Shown here piece after piece: positions 34,160-43,244 of a stretch of 64,000 nt of DNA; the stretch's first letter is position 1, and every line of letters begins with the position of its first letter. Under the pieces are notes generated by a model. The model searched no databases and was not told where the DNA came from. It was given only the letters and a program-made list of their open reading frames with translations. This DNA is from Caloramator quimbayensis (lineage in GTDB: Bacteria > Bacillota > Clostridia > Clostridiales > Caloramatoraceae). Both the position numbers and the translations under genes were made by a program. The stretch covers positions 62,001 to 126,000 of the forward strand of contig NZ_FUYH01000003.1 of NCBI RefSeq assembly GCF_900167605.1, given 5' to 3'.

Positions 34160-36484
34160 ATGGAACAAGAAAATAATAGAAGAAGAAAAAAGCAAAAAAA
34201 GAAAAGCACCGGAATAGGTAAGAAAATATTAGTTACTATATTAATACTGTTTTTACTGATTGGAGCAGCTGGAATAGGTGCTGTTGTTGCAGTAGTAAAG
34301 TCAGCACCTGCAATTAATACTGACATTATAAGCAATTTAAAACAGAGCAGTAAAATATATGATATGAATGGAAACTATATTGAAGATTTCTCCGGAAGCG
34401 AAAACAGAAACATAGTGCCTTTAAAGCAGATACCGAAAAATCTTCAGTTAGCCTTCGTTGCAATCGAAGATGAAAGATTCTATGTTCATCATGGAGTCGA
34501 TATAAAAAGAATATTCGGTGCACTATGGTACGACATCAAGACTATGTCAAAGGCTCAGGGTGCATCAACTATAACACAGCAGCTTATAAAAAACTATGCA
34601 CTATCCCCAGAAAAGAATTTTACACGTAAACTTCAGGAGGCCTATCTTGCAATTCAGCTTGAAAGACAGCTAAGCAAAGACCAGATACTTGAAGCTTACC
34701 TTAATACAATCCTGCTTGGAAATAATACTTGGGGTGTACAGGCAGCATCACTTCTTTACTTTGGTAAAGATGTAAGCCAGCTCAATCTTCCTGAATGTGC
34801 TCTGCTTGCAGGAATCACAAAAAACCCTTCAAAGTATAATCCCTACAGCAAGAAAAATCTTGAAAATCCTAAGGATTTATTAGACAGACAGAAAACTGTT
34901 CTCTCAAAGATGCTCGAGCTTGGATTTATTTCAAAGGAAGAATATGACTCAGCAATAAATTATAAGCTTACATTCCAAAGCAAGCAAGAAGCAATGTCAA
35001 TGAAATATCAGTGGTTTATAGAACCTGCAATAGAGCAGATAGCAAAGGATTTTGCAGAAAAATACAACATGACTGAAAGCGAAGCAAAACAAAGGCTTAG
35101 AACCGGAGGATATAATTTATATTTAACTATTGATCCTAAAATACAGGATGCCGCTCAGTCAGTTATAGATAATGATAAATATTACAAAGGTCTTAGACTT
35201 CAAAAAGATTTGCTTAATTATTCAGCTGATGGAAAATCAAAAGCAATAATTCAGCCTCAAGCTGCTGCAGTAATATTTGATTATAAAACTGGCCAAGTTA
35301 GAGCAATTGTTGGCGGAAGAGGTACTCATGATCTTATGTCACTAAATAGAGCTACAGAGGTTCCGAGGCAGCCAGGATCCTCAATAAAGCCTCTCGCAGT
35401 TTATGGACCTGCTATAGATTCAAAAATTGCAACAGCTGGAACTGTAATAGAAGATTCTCCTATGCCTTTAGATTTTGTCAAAGCTAATAAAGGGTGGGAT
35501 CCTAAAAATGCAGATGGCAAGTTTAGAGGTTATGTAACTATCAGAGATGCAATAAAGCATTCCATAAACCTTGTAGCTGTAAAGCTTCAGCTTCAAGTTG
35601 GAGTAAATACATCAATAGATTATCTGCAAAATAAATTCCATATAACAACTATTAAAAAAGATGATAAAAATACAGCAGCACTTGCCCTTGGAGGTATGAC
35701 TGAAGGGGTTACCCCATTTGAGATGGCAGCAGCCTATGGAGTATTTGGAAATCAGGGAATTTACTCTCAGCCAATAATGTATACTAAGGTTACTGATAGA
35801 AACGGAGATACAGTGCTTGAAAAAACTTCAGAGCAGTCAAAATCCCTATCACCACAAGCAGCTTATATAATGACCGATATGCTCAAAGGGGTTGTCAGCG
35901 GAGGAACTGCTACATCAGCAAACCTTGGCTCAATGCCTGCAGCAGGTAAAACTGGTACTGCAAGCGATTATACAAATGCTTGGTTTTGCGGATTTACACC
36001 ATATTATTCAGGAGCAGTTTGGATGGGACACGATCAGCCAAAGGTTAAGGTAGGTGGTCTTACAAGTGCTCTTTCTGCAAGGCTGTGGGGAGATATAATG
36101 AGACAAGTCCATAAAGACCTTCCTATAGTTGATTTTCAAGCACCATCTGAAATTGTAAGAAGTGAAATATGTATAGATTCAGGAAATGCGCCAACAGATA
36201 TATGCGCACAGGATCAAAGAGGTTCAAGGATTAGAAGCGAATTATTTATAGATGGTACTCAGCCTGTTGAATTATGCGAAATTCATACAACAGCTGATAT
36301 CGATATAAGAACTGGTAAACTTGCAACTGAAGATACTCCAGCGGAATATATACAAAAGAAAGTATTTATAAAAAGAACTACTCCTGCACGCGCTCCTCTC
36401 CTAGATGATGCGTATGTACTTCCATCAGAATTCAGTACAAATATTGAAGAAAATTCAGATGGAACACCTATTGCAACACCATAA
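34160..36484 (+). CDS. Class A penicillin-binding protein (PBP1a-type)
   Basis: 774 residues. A basic cytoplasmic start (RRRKKQKKKS), one membrane helix near 30-55, then a GT51 glycosyltransferase domain (FVAIEDERFYVHHGVD, GASTITQQLIKNY, RKLQEAYLAIQLERQLSKDQILEAYLN) and a transpeptidase domain with the nucleophile in QPGSSIKP and KTGTA. It polymerises and crosslinks peptidoglycan at the membrane. The C-terminal 100 residues contain cysteines in SEICIDSGNAPTDIC and ELCEIHT, a tail common in clostridial PBP1a proteins. AAAGGAGG precedes the ATG, and an extended -10 (TGATATAAT) lies at about 34090-34100. Confidence 0.95.
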   Translation: MEQENNRRRKKQKKKSTGIGKKILVTILILFLLIGAAGIGAVVAVVKSAPAINTDIISNLKQSSKIYDMNGNYIEDFSGSENRNIVPLKQIPKNLQLAFVAIEDERFYVHHGVDIKRIFGALWYDIKTMSKAQGASTITQQLIKNYALSPEKNFTRKLQEAYLAIQLERQLSKDQILEAYLNTILLGNNTWGVQAASLLYFGKDVSQLNLPECALLAGITKNPSKYNPYSKKNLENPKDLLDRQKTVLSKMLELGFISKEEYDSAINYKLTFQSKQEAMSMKYQWFIEPAIEQIAKDFAEKYNMTESEAKQRLRTGGYNLYLTIDPKIQDAAQSVIDNDKYYKGLRLQKDLLNYSADGKSKAIIQPQAAAVIFDYKTGQVRAIVGGRGTHDLMSLNRATEVPRQPGSSIKPLAVYGPAIDSKIATAGTVIEDSPMPLDFVKANKGWDPKNADGKFRGYVTIRDAIKHSINLVAVKLQLQVGVNTSIDYLQNKFHITTIKKDDKNTAALALGGMTEGVTPFEMAAAYGVFGNQGIYSQPIMYTKVTDRNGDTVLEKTSEQSKSLSPQAAYIMTDMLKGVVSGGTATSANLGSMPAAGKTGTASDYTNAWFCGFTPYYSGAVWMGHDQPKVKVGGLTSALSARLWGDIMRQVHKDLPIVDFQAPSEIVRSEICIDSGNAPTDICAQDQRGSRIRSELFIDGTQPVELCEIHTTADIDIRTGKLATEDTPAEYIQKKVFIKRTTPARAPLLDDAYVLPSEFSTNIEENSDGTPIATP

Positions 36485-36488
36485 TTTT

Positions 36489-36530
36489 AAAGAGACTGGC
36501 CATTAGGTATTGGTGACCAGTCTCTTTTCA
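36489..36530 (+). terminator. Terminator of the PBP gene
   Basis: AAAGAGACTGG (36489-36499) and CCAGTCTCTTT (36517-36527) form a perfect 11-bp stem followed by TTC. Confidence 0.75.
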
Positions 36531-36570
36531 TAAAGAACTTAAAAATACATACCTTTGAAAGTGATAAGTA

Positions 36571-36620
36571 AAGAACTGCTGAATTAGTATTAAAAATATT
36601 AATTCAGCAGTTCTTATTTT
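36571..36620. terminator. Second hairpin between PBP and ABC genes
   Basis: AAGAACTGCTGAATTA (36571-36586) and its exact complement at 36600-36615 form a 16-bp stem with T-rich flanks. It probably ends the - strand ABC operon and can also stop + strand read-through. Confidence 0.75.
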
Positions 36621-36644
36621 TGATATTAATTATCTCACATTCAG

Positions 36645-39600
36645 TTATACTGCCTCTTCTTCAATATTTCCTTTAGTAAACTGGCTGTTATAAAGCTCAG
36701 CATAAAATCCGCCTTTTGCAAGAAGTTCTTTGTGATTGCCCATTTCTATTATACTTCCATTATTCATAACCAGTATAAGCTTTGCATCTTTTATTGTTGA
36801 AAGTCTATGAGCTATAACAAAACTTGTTCTTCCCTCCATAAGATTAGCCATGGCCTTTTGAATCAATACCTCTGTTCTTGTATCAACGCTGCTTGTAGCT
36901 TCATCAAGTATTAAAATCTTAGGATCTGCAAGTATTGCCCTTGCAATAGTTAAAAGCTGCTTTTGCCCCTGTGATATATTTGTTGCCTCTTCATTAAGAA
37001 CAGTATCATAGCCTTGCGGCAGAGTTCTTATAAAATGATCCGCATGGGCTGCCTTTGCTGCCTGTATGATTTCATCCATAGATGCTCCTTCTTTTCCATA
37101 GCCTATGTTGTCTTTAATAGTTCCATTAAAAAGCCATGTATCTTGAAGAACCATTCCAAACATCTTCCTAAGTTCGCTTCGCTTAATATCTTTTATATTT
37201 ACTCCATCTATAGATATTCTGCCTGAATTAATTTCATAAAAACGCATCAATAGATTAACAAGAGTAGTTTTACCAGCTCCTGTTGGTCCTACAATTGCAA
37301 TTGTATCACCTGGTTTTACTTTTAAATTCATATCCTCAATTAAAGGTACATCCTCTTTGTATCTAAAAGATACATCCTCAAATTTAACTTCTCCCTTAGG
37401 ATTATCAAGTACAACTGCATTCTTACTATCAGGGACTTCCTCTTCTTCATCTAATATCTCAAATACACGTTCAGCACAGGCAATTGTAGATTGAATTATA
37501 TTTGCTATATTAGCAGTTTGAATAATCGGCATAGTGAAAGATCTTGAGTATTGTATAAAAGCTATTATATCACCTATACCGAGCAGACTTCTTGTAATCC
37601 ATATACCACCAACAATACAAATACCTACATATCCTAAGTTGCTTATAAAATTCATAAGCGGAAACATTATACCAGATACAAACTGTGCTCTCCAGCCTAC
37701 ATTCATTAATCTGCTATTTATAGCTTCAAACTTCTCTATAGAATCCTTTTCCTTACCAAAAGCTTTTACTATTTTATGCCCTGTATACATTTCTTCTACA
37801 TGTCCGCTAAGTTCCCCAATTTCCTTTTGCTGAGCAGCAAAATATCTTTGAGATTTTTTAGCTATAAAAGTTGTTGCTATAATATATAATGGCATTGTAG
37901 CTAATACAATTAAAGTTAAAGAATGGCTTATTGTAAGCATCATTATAATATAACCTATTATTGTTATTACCGATGTAATTATTTGAGTTAAACTTTGCTG
38001 AAGTGTTGTTGCAATAGTATCAACATCATTAGTAACACGGCTTAATATATCCCCATGCTGATGGGAATCAAAATATTTTAGAGGAAGTCTTGAGAGCTTT
38101 TCATCAACTTCTCTTCTTAAATCCCTTACAGTTTTTTGTGCAACCCCCGACATTACAAGTCCCATAGTCAAACTGAAAAGAGAGCTTAATATATAAAGGG
38201 CTATTAATATTAATGCAATTTTCCCTATATAATTAAAGTCATATTCTCCATTGGTCTGCCTTATAGCGTTAATAACTGAATTGATTTGCTCATCAGTAAA
38301 CTTTACATTGTTCTTAGGATTGTTTGGAGCATTTTCCATTGAGCCCTGCATTTTCTTTCCTAAATCTAAAACCTTTTTACAAACCTCAGCCTTCTCATTT
38401 GCATCCTTTATAGAAGACAGCTTCGGCAGCGAAATAAACTCTTGAACAGCCTTTATGCTGTCGGTATCAAATTTATTATTTGTACTGCTGCTATTAGTAC
38501 TATTCATATCCGGCATCTTGCCAAATATATCAAGCATATTGTTTAAAACTTTCGTTTTTTCTTCAGAATCTGTTATTGTGTTTAACATTGGAAGATAAAG
38601 TAATTCTTTAATATTCTTAAGCTGCTCTAAGTCCATCATCTCATTTGACTTGTTGTTATTGCTATCCGTATTCATATTAGGCATTTTCTCAAATATATCT
38701 ATTAATTTAATTACCGTTTCTGTTTTTTGTTTTTCATCCTCTATTTTGCTTATTTCAGGTAATAAAATAAGCTCTTTTATATTCTGCATATCTGACGAGC
38801 TAAAGTTCATGCTTGAATTTGACATATCAGGCATATCTTTAAATATATCAATAAGCTCAACTAATGTTTTCTTTTTTAACTTTTCATCCTTTAAATCCTT
38901 TATCATTGGAAGCTTTAATAATTTATTGACAGAATCCATTGTCATTTTATCCATTTTCTTATTTGAGCTCGAACTTGATGCAACATTAAAATTCTTTATC
39001 TGATAAATTTTTAATAGGGCTTTATCCATAGTCTCTTTATCAAGCTGCATTAGGCTTTCCTGCGTTTTATTTGTCTTAGGCATACTATTTGAAAGGCTCA
39101 TAAACTTTTTAATTATATCTATTTTTTCCTTTGGGTTTTTAACATTTTCAAGCAGCGGAAGGCTTAAAATCTCTTTTGCTGTTTCTAAGGATTTTTTATC
39201 CATATTTTTATTTTCAGGCATACTATAAAGTATATCTATAAACTTTATAGTTGTTTTTATCTTTTCTTCCCTATCGCTGATTGAGTCAATAAGCGGAAGC
39301 TTTAATAAGCTTTGCATAGCTTCAATTGTTTTTGTATCCATAGAAGGCATTTGCATTCCCTGAGGCATCTTTTGAATTTGAGCCATTTGCTCTTTAATTT
39401 GATTTACTAAGTTTTTTTGTACAACACCCATTTGAGCAGTTATTTGATTTACAGCAGCATTTTGTCCTGCAACTACGCCATTATGAATCTGAATGGCCAT
39501 ATTTTTATAAATCTCATCAACTGCAGCTACCTGAGCATTTGCCATGTTATTTATTATCTGCTCTACAGCCTTATTTTGTGCCTCACCCATCTTATCTTTT

Positions 39601-39953
39601 ATATTATCTACAGCTTCCTTTTGAACATCTCCCATTTTGTTTTTAAGCTGGCTTACTGCCTCATCCTGTCCCTTTGATATTTCTGATATCATTTTGCGGG
39701 CCATATAAGCATCCTGAAGTTTATTTAATGCTTTGCTTGAAATTTTAGGAGTTGCTATTGAAAAGGAAGTACTTAAAACAGCAAAAATTAAAACAATAAT
39801 TAAATTGATTCTATGAGGCTTTAGATATCTTAAAAGTCTTTTAAATGTTCCTTTAAAATTCTTTGGTTTTTCAACTGGTCTTCCAAATCCACCCATGGGG
39901 CCCCCTCTTCTTCCTCCCATAGGCCTGCTTTCCCTTCCTCTATCTGCGCTCAT
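36645..39953 (-). CDS. ABC exporter half-transporter with giant repeat-rich extracytoplasmic insertion
   Basis: 1102 residues against about 600 for the family. A Gly/Arg-rich start leads to membrane helix 1 near 49-67, then about 490 extra residues before helix 2 near 578-602; by topology this loop is outside. Residues 95-196 are 15-residue units of the form Q-x-x-AV-x-x-I-x-x-x-M. Residues 205-536 hold six to seven units of about 45-50 residues with LLxLPxI, EK and IDIFxxMPxM, joined by Asn/Ser linkers. The C-terminal NBD has Walker A GPTGAGKTT, altered signature ISQGQKQ, Walker B LILDEATSS with the catalytic Glu, and switch AHRLS. Its start overlaps the partner gene by four bases. Substrate unknown. 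Confidence 0.92.
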   Translation of the reverse strand: MSADRGRESRPMGGRRGGPMGGFGRPVEKPKNFKGTFKRLLRYLKPHRINLIIVLIFAVLSTSFSIATPKISSKALNKLQDAYMARKMISEISKGQDEAVSQLKNKMGDVQKEAVDNIKDKMGEAQNKAVEQIINNMANAQVAAVDEIYKNMAIQIHNGVVAGQNAAVNQITAQMGVVQKNLVNQIKEQMAQIQKMPQGMQMPSMDTKTIEAMQSLLKLPLIDSISDREEKIKTTIKFIDILYSMPENKNMDKKSLETAKEILSLPLLENVKNPKEKIDIIKKFMSLSNSMPKTNKTQESLMQLDKETMDKALLKIYQIKNFNVASSSSSNKKMDKMTMDSVNKLLKLPMIKDLKDEKLKKKTLVELIDIFKDMPDMSNSSMNFSSSDMQNIKELILLPEISKIEDEKQKTETVIKLIDIFEKMPNMNTDSNNNKSNEMMDLEQLKNIKELLYLPMLNTITDSEEKTKVLNNMLDIFGKMPDMNSTNSSSTNNKFDTDSIKAVQEFISLPKLSSIKDANEKAEVCKKVLDLGKKMQGSMENAPNNPKNNVKFTDEQINSVINAIRQTNGEYDFNYIGKIALILIALYILSSLFSLTMGLVMSGVAQKTVRDLRREVDEKLSRLPLKYFDSHQHGDILSRVTNDVDTIATTLQQSLTQIITSVITIIGYIIMMLTISHSLTLIVLATMPLYIIATTFIAKKSQRYFAAQQKEIGELSGHVEEMYTGHKIVKAFGKEKDSIEKFEAINSRLMNVGWRAQFVSGIMFPLMNFISNLGYVGICIVGGIWITRSLLGIGDIIAFIQYSRSFTMPIIQTANIANIIQSTIACAERVFEILDEEEEVPDSKNAVVLDNPKGEVKFEDVSFRYKEDVPLIEDMNLKVKPGDTIAIVGPTGAGKTTLVNLLMRFYEINSGRISIDGVNIKDIKRSELRKMFGMVLQDTWLFNGTIKDNIGYGKEGASMDEIIQAAKAAHADHFIRTLPQGYDTVLNEEATNISQGQKQLLTIARAILADPKILILDEATSSVDTRTEVLIQKAMANLMEGRTSFVIAHRLSTIKDAKLILVMNNGSIIEMGNHKELLAKGGFYAELYNSQFTKGNIEEEAV

Positions 39954-41686
39954 GCTATCTCCTCCTCTGAAAGCTGTGAAAATACTATTTCACGGTAAAC
40001 ACCACATTCTTTCATTAATTCACTGTGAGTTCCCATTCCAACTATTCTTCCTTCATCTAATACTATAATTCTATCTGCATCCATAATAGTACTTACCCTT
40101 TGTGCAACAATAATAACTGTTGATTCTGCTGTTTCATTTTTAAGAGCTGCTCTTAATTTTGCATCGGTTTTAAAGTCGAGGGCCGAAAAGCTATCATCAA
40201 AAATATATATTTCAGGCTTCCTGACTATTGCCCTTGCGATAGAAAGTCTCTGTTTTTGTCCGCCGGATACATTAGTACCCCCCTCTGATATTTCATGGTC
40301 AAACCCGCCATCCATATTTTCTATAAATTCGAAAGCCTGTGCAACCTTTGCAGCATGTTTTATTTCATCCTCACTTGCATCTTTATTACCAACTCTTATA
40401 TTTTCAGCAATTGTTCCTGAGAACAGAACCGCTTTTTGTGGTACAAGACCTATCTTTTTTCTTAAAACTTCCTGTGGAATTTCCCTGACATCAACACCAT
40501 CTATAAGTACACTCCCACTGTCTACATCATAAAATCTTGGAATTAAATTTATTAATGTTGATTTTCCTGCACCCGTGCTTCCTATAATAGCAGTAACTTC
40601 ACCTGGCTTTGCTAAAAAAGATATATTCTTAAGTGCAGGTTCTTCAGCTCCATGATAGCTAAAAGTAACATCCCTAAATTCTACATAGCCTTTACCTTCA
40701 AAGGAGTCCTTTGTTCTTTCGGCATCTACTATCTCAGGCTTAGTATCAAGGACTTCATTTATTCTTACTGCTGCTGCCTGTGCACGTGGAACCATTATAA
40801 ACATCATAGCAAGCATCAGCATCGATATCATAATCTGCATAGCATATTGAGTAAAAGAACTTAGTGCACCTAAATCCATATTGCCTTCACTTATTCTAAT
40901 TCCTCCAAACCAAAGAATAGATAGTGATGTCAGGTTCATTATAAGCATTATCGAAGGCATCATAAATGCCATTATTCTATTAACTTTAATATAATTTCCA
41001 GTCAAATCAACGTTAGCATCATTAAAGCGTTTTCTTTCACGCTCATCAGTATTAAAAGCTCTAATAACCCTGACTCCTGTAAGCTTTTCACGCAAAACAA
41101 GATTTATTCTGTCAATTTTTAGCTGTACTACCTTAAAAAGAGGTATCATTCTTGATGCAATTATAGCTACAACCCCAGCAAGAACAGGTATTGCAACTGC
41201 TAAAACAAGGGTTAATGGTCTGTCTTTTCTATATGCCAAAATCGTTCCGCCAACTGCAGTAATAGGAGCGCTTATCATCAGCCTCATTATCATAATAGTA
41301 ACAGTTTGAATCTGTGTAACATCGTTTGTTGTTCTTGTAATTAATGTTGCTGTTCCAAATTTGTCAAATTCATTTAACGAATAGCTCTCAATCCTATTAA
41401 ATATTCTGCTTCTTAAAATAGTTCCAAGTCCTGTAGCTACTTTTGATGATAAGAGACTTGCCATAACTGAGCATACAACTCCTGCTCCTGCAACTAATAG
41501 CATTAAGCCTCCTATTTGAAGTATCTTTTTTGTATCTCCCTGCATAACTCCTTTATTTATTATGTCCCCCATAAGCGTTGGAAGATAAAGATCTCCTAAG
41601 GTCTGTAATGTAACAAATAAAAATACGCCTATTATCATTGCTGTATAGGGTTTTAAAAACCTGTATAGTTTTAACACTGCCATCAT
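39950..41686 (-). CDS. ABC exporter half-transporter, partner subunit
   Basis: 578 residues of ordinary exporter length: six membrane helices, then an NBD. Walker A GSTGAGKST and signature VSGGQKQRLS are canonical, but Walker B ends IYIFDDSFSALD with Asp in place of the catalytic Glu, and the switch reads VAQRVST with Gln replacing His. Together with the partner's altered signature this gives one degenerate and one active ATP site, the hallmark of heterodimeric exporters such as LmrCD, BmrCD or TM287/288. Two adjacent ATGs follow AGGAG, so the true start may be 41683. It lies between marR and the long subunit in one operon. Confidence 0.92.
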   Translation of the reverse strand: MMAVLKLYRFLKPYTAMIIGVFLFVTLQTLGDLYLPTLMGDIINKGVMQGDTKKILQIGGLMLLVAGAGVVCSVMASLLSSKVATGLGTILRSRIFNRIESYSLNEFDKFGTATLITRTTNDVTQIQTVTIMIMRLMISAPITAVGGTILAYRKDRPLTLVLAVAIPVLAGVVAIIASRMIPLFKVVQLKIDRINLVLREKLTGVRVIRAFNTDERERKRFNDANVDLTGNYIKVNRIMAFMMPSIMLIMNLTSLSILWFGGIRISEGNMDLGALSSFTQYAMQIMISMLMLAMMFIMVPRAQAAAVRINEVLDTKPEIVDAERTKDSFEGKGYVEFRDVTFSYHGAEEPALKNISFLAKPGEVTAIIGSTGAGKSTLINLIPRFYDVDSGSVLIDGVDVREIPQEVLRKKIGLVPQKAVLFSGTIAENIRVGNKDASEDEIKHAAKVAQAFEFIENMDGGFDHEISEGGTNVSGGQKQRLSIARAIVRKPEIYIFDDSFSALDFKTDAKLRAALKNETAESTVIIVAQRVSTIMDADRIIVLDEGRIVGMGTHSELMKECGVYREIVFSQLSEEEIA

Positions 41687-41704
41687 CTCCTGATAATTTA
41701 TTTT

Positions 41705-42148
41705 CTATTTATAATCTCTAACATTAATAAGGTTATTTTGCATCTTTATTAGAAGCTTATAAAGTGCATCCTTTTCTTCCTCTGTAAAATTTTTAAAACA
41801 TTCATCATTTAGTTCAATCATTACTTGCTTTAATTCTTTGCATATTTCTCTCCCCTTTTCGGTAATGTATACTCTCGATATTCTCTGATCCTCTTCATCC
41901 TGCTTTCTTAATAAAAGGCCGGTCTTTTCCATCCTCCTCAGCATTACTGTAATAGTTGCAGGTTTTATATTAAGTTTCATTGCAAGCTCCTTTTGACTTT
42001 GGCCATCCCTGTGGTATAATGCAAATAACAAAGGCGGCTGTCCAGGATACATCCCATACTTATCAAGCATATTATGCAGACATTGAAAGTGAAGCCTTAT
42101 AATTTGGCCAAAAACATAATATAGACTATCAGAATTACAAAAATCCAT
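41705..42148 (-). CDS. MarR-family regulator of the ABC exporter operon
   Basis: 147 residues. The winged-helix region SQKELAMKLNIKPATITVMLRRMEKTGLLLRKQDEEDQRISRVYITEKG is the standard MarR DNA-binding unit with the wing Arg and Asp. It stands 19 bases before the partner exporter gene and behind a promoter with two TTAG-N4-CTAA palindromes, so it should repress its own operon and respond to a compound the exporter removes. Confidence 0.93.
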   Translation of the reverse strand: MDFCNSDSLYYVFGQIIRLHFQCLHNMLDKYGMYPGQPPLLFALYHRDGQSQKELAMKLNIKPATITVMLRRMEKTGLLLRKQDEEDQRISRVYITEKGREICKELKQVMIELNDECFKNFTEEEKDALYKLLIKMQNNLINVRDYK

Positions 42149-42189
42149 TCAAATACCTCCCTCCATGAAATATAATCTTCAATAAATTA

Positions 42190-42203
42190 TTTAGTCATCT
42201 AAA
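42190..42203. promoter_or_regulatory. MarR operator 2 (downstream of -10)
   Basis: TTTAGTCATCTAAA is a palindrome TTTAG-N4-CTAAA. It lies just after the -10 box, and its centre is 30 bases, three helical turns, from operator 1. Confidence 0.7.
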
Positions 42204-42210
42204 CATTTTT

Positions 42211-42239
42211 AGAATATCATTTAGTCGTCTAACTGTCAA
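42211..42239 (-). promoter_or_regulatory. Promoter of the marR-ABC operon
   Basis: On the - strand TTGACA (42234-42239), a 17-base spacer and TATTCT (42211-42216). The spacer contains operator 1. Confidence 0.8.
42221..42232. promoter_or_regulatory. MarR operator 1 (within the promoter spacer)
   Basis: TTAGTCGTCTAA repeats the TTAG-N4-CTAA pattern of operator 2 and sits between -35 and -10, where a bound protein would block polymerase. Confidence 0.7.
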
Positions 42240-42305
42240 CACCAAAATAGGGATACATTAAAAACTTCTTTATAAATAAGCTTTAATGTATCCCTAAAAT
42301 TCTTC

Positions 42306-42875
42306 TCATTTATCTAAATCCCTATTTTCACTCTTCTCCAATATCATCTCCATAGCTTTCGTAATTATAGGAGCCCCAATATCAGTATCATCGCATCCAT
42401 CCATTTTCCCTATATCTCCAATACCTATTATCAAAGGGGCCCTGACTTTATTAAGTACATCAACAGTGTCTCCTTTTACAATTTTATCTTTTTTCTCAAT
42501 GCCGTTTTTATCGACAGCGTTTTTAGTTACGTTCCCCTCTCTATCTATAGAATAGTCTACTTTTATCCCCGTAACATTATTCGTATTTGATGCTACTGCA
42601 ATCACTCCTAATACTTCAACATCTTCACAATTCAAAATGTATTCCATAGCTTCTTCCCCGCTGCCCTTATGGGTATTTCCCCTATCATCAACCATTACAA
42701 CAACAGGGTCATACTTTGCCTCTTTAACATAATCAACTATCTCTTTACCCGTTAAAAGCGTAGGATTTCCTGCTGACCTTGAAATGCATCTTCCTCTAAT
42801 ATTATGTGCAGCTATTTCAACTGCCCTTTGAGCACATAAATCTCCGTCAGTAACTAATATAACTTTTCTTTTCAT
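42306..42875 (-). CDS. spoVAEA: Stage V sporulation protein AE (SpoVAEA type)
   Basis: 189 residues. VILVTDGDLCAQRAVEIAAHNIRGRCISRSAGNPT, VVVMVDDRGNTHKGSGEEAMEYI, VLGVIAVASNT and APLIIGIGDIGKMDG are typical of the soluble SpoVAEa protein. It belongs to the operon whose products move dipicolinic acid into and out of the spore; the precise role of this protein is poorly known, in part because B. subtilis mutants are mild. It is the last gene of the operon, 10 bases after spoVAEB. Confidence 0.9.
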   Translation of the reverse strand: MKRKVILVTDGDLCAQRAVEIAAHNIRGRCISRSAGNPTLLTGKEIVDYVKEAKYDPVVVMVDDRGNTHKGSGEEAMEYILNCEDVEVLGVIAVASNTNNVTGIKVDYSIDREGNVTKNAVDKNGIEKKDKIVKGDTVDVLNKVRAPLIIGIGDIGKMDGCDDTDIGAPIITKAMEMILEKSENRDLDK

Positions 42876-42885
42876 GATAATACTC

Positions 42886-43242
42886 CTATTTCTTCATTTT
42901 TGGACTAAAAATAATAGCCATTAAATATCCGAAGAACACTGCAGCTGCAATCCCTGCTGCAGTTCCTGTAACTCCACCGGTAAAAGCCCCTATAAGCCCA
43001 TACTCATCAACTCCTTTAAAGGCTCCTTTAGCAAGGGAGTATCCAAAACCTGGAAGAGGGACAGTAGCTCCTGCTTTTCCGTATTTAACTAAAGGCTCAT
43101 AAATTCCAAGGGCTCCAAGTATAACACCAAGTGTTACAAAGGAAACAAGGATTCTTGCAGGAGTTAGCTTTGTCTTGTCCATAAGTATCTGACCTATGAC
43201 ACAAATCAAGCCTCCTACAATAAAAGCTCTTATATAATCCAC
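42886..43242 (-). CDS. spoVAEB: Stage V sporulation protein AE (SpoVAEB type)
   Basis: 118 residues with three or four membrane helices. FIVGGLICVIGQILMDKTKLTPARILVSFVTLG, GAGATVPLPGFGYSLAKGAFKGVDEYG (with K in place of the second G) and GFTGTAAG-like helices match SpoVAEb, a membrane component of the dipicolinic acid channel. It is two bases from the spoVAD stop, indicating tight coupling. Confidence 0.92.
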   Translation of the reverse strand: MDYIRAFIVGGLICVIGQILMDKTKLTPARILVSFVTLGVILGALGIYEPLVKYGKAGATVPLPGFGYSLAKGAFKGVDEYGLIGAFTGGVTGTAAGIAAAVFFGYLMAIIFSPKMKK

Positions 43243-43244
43243 AT

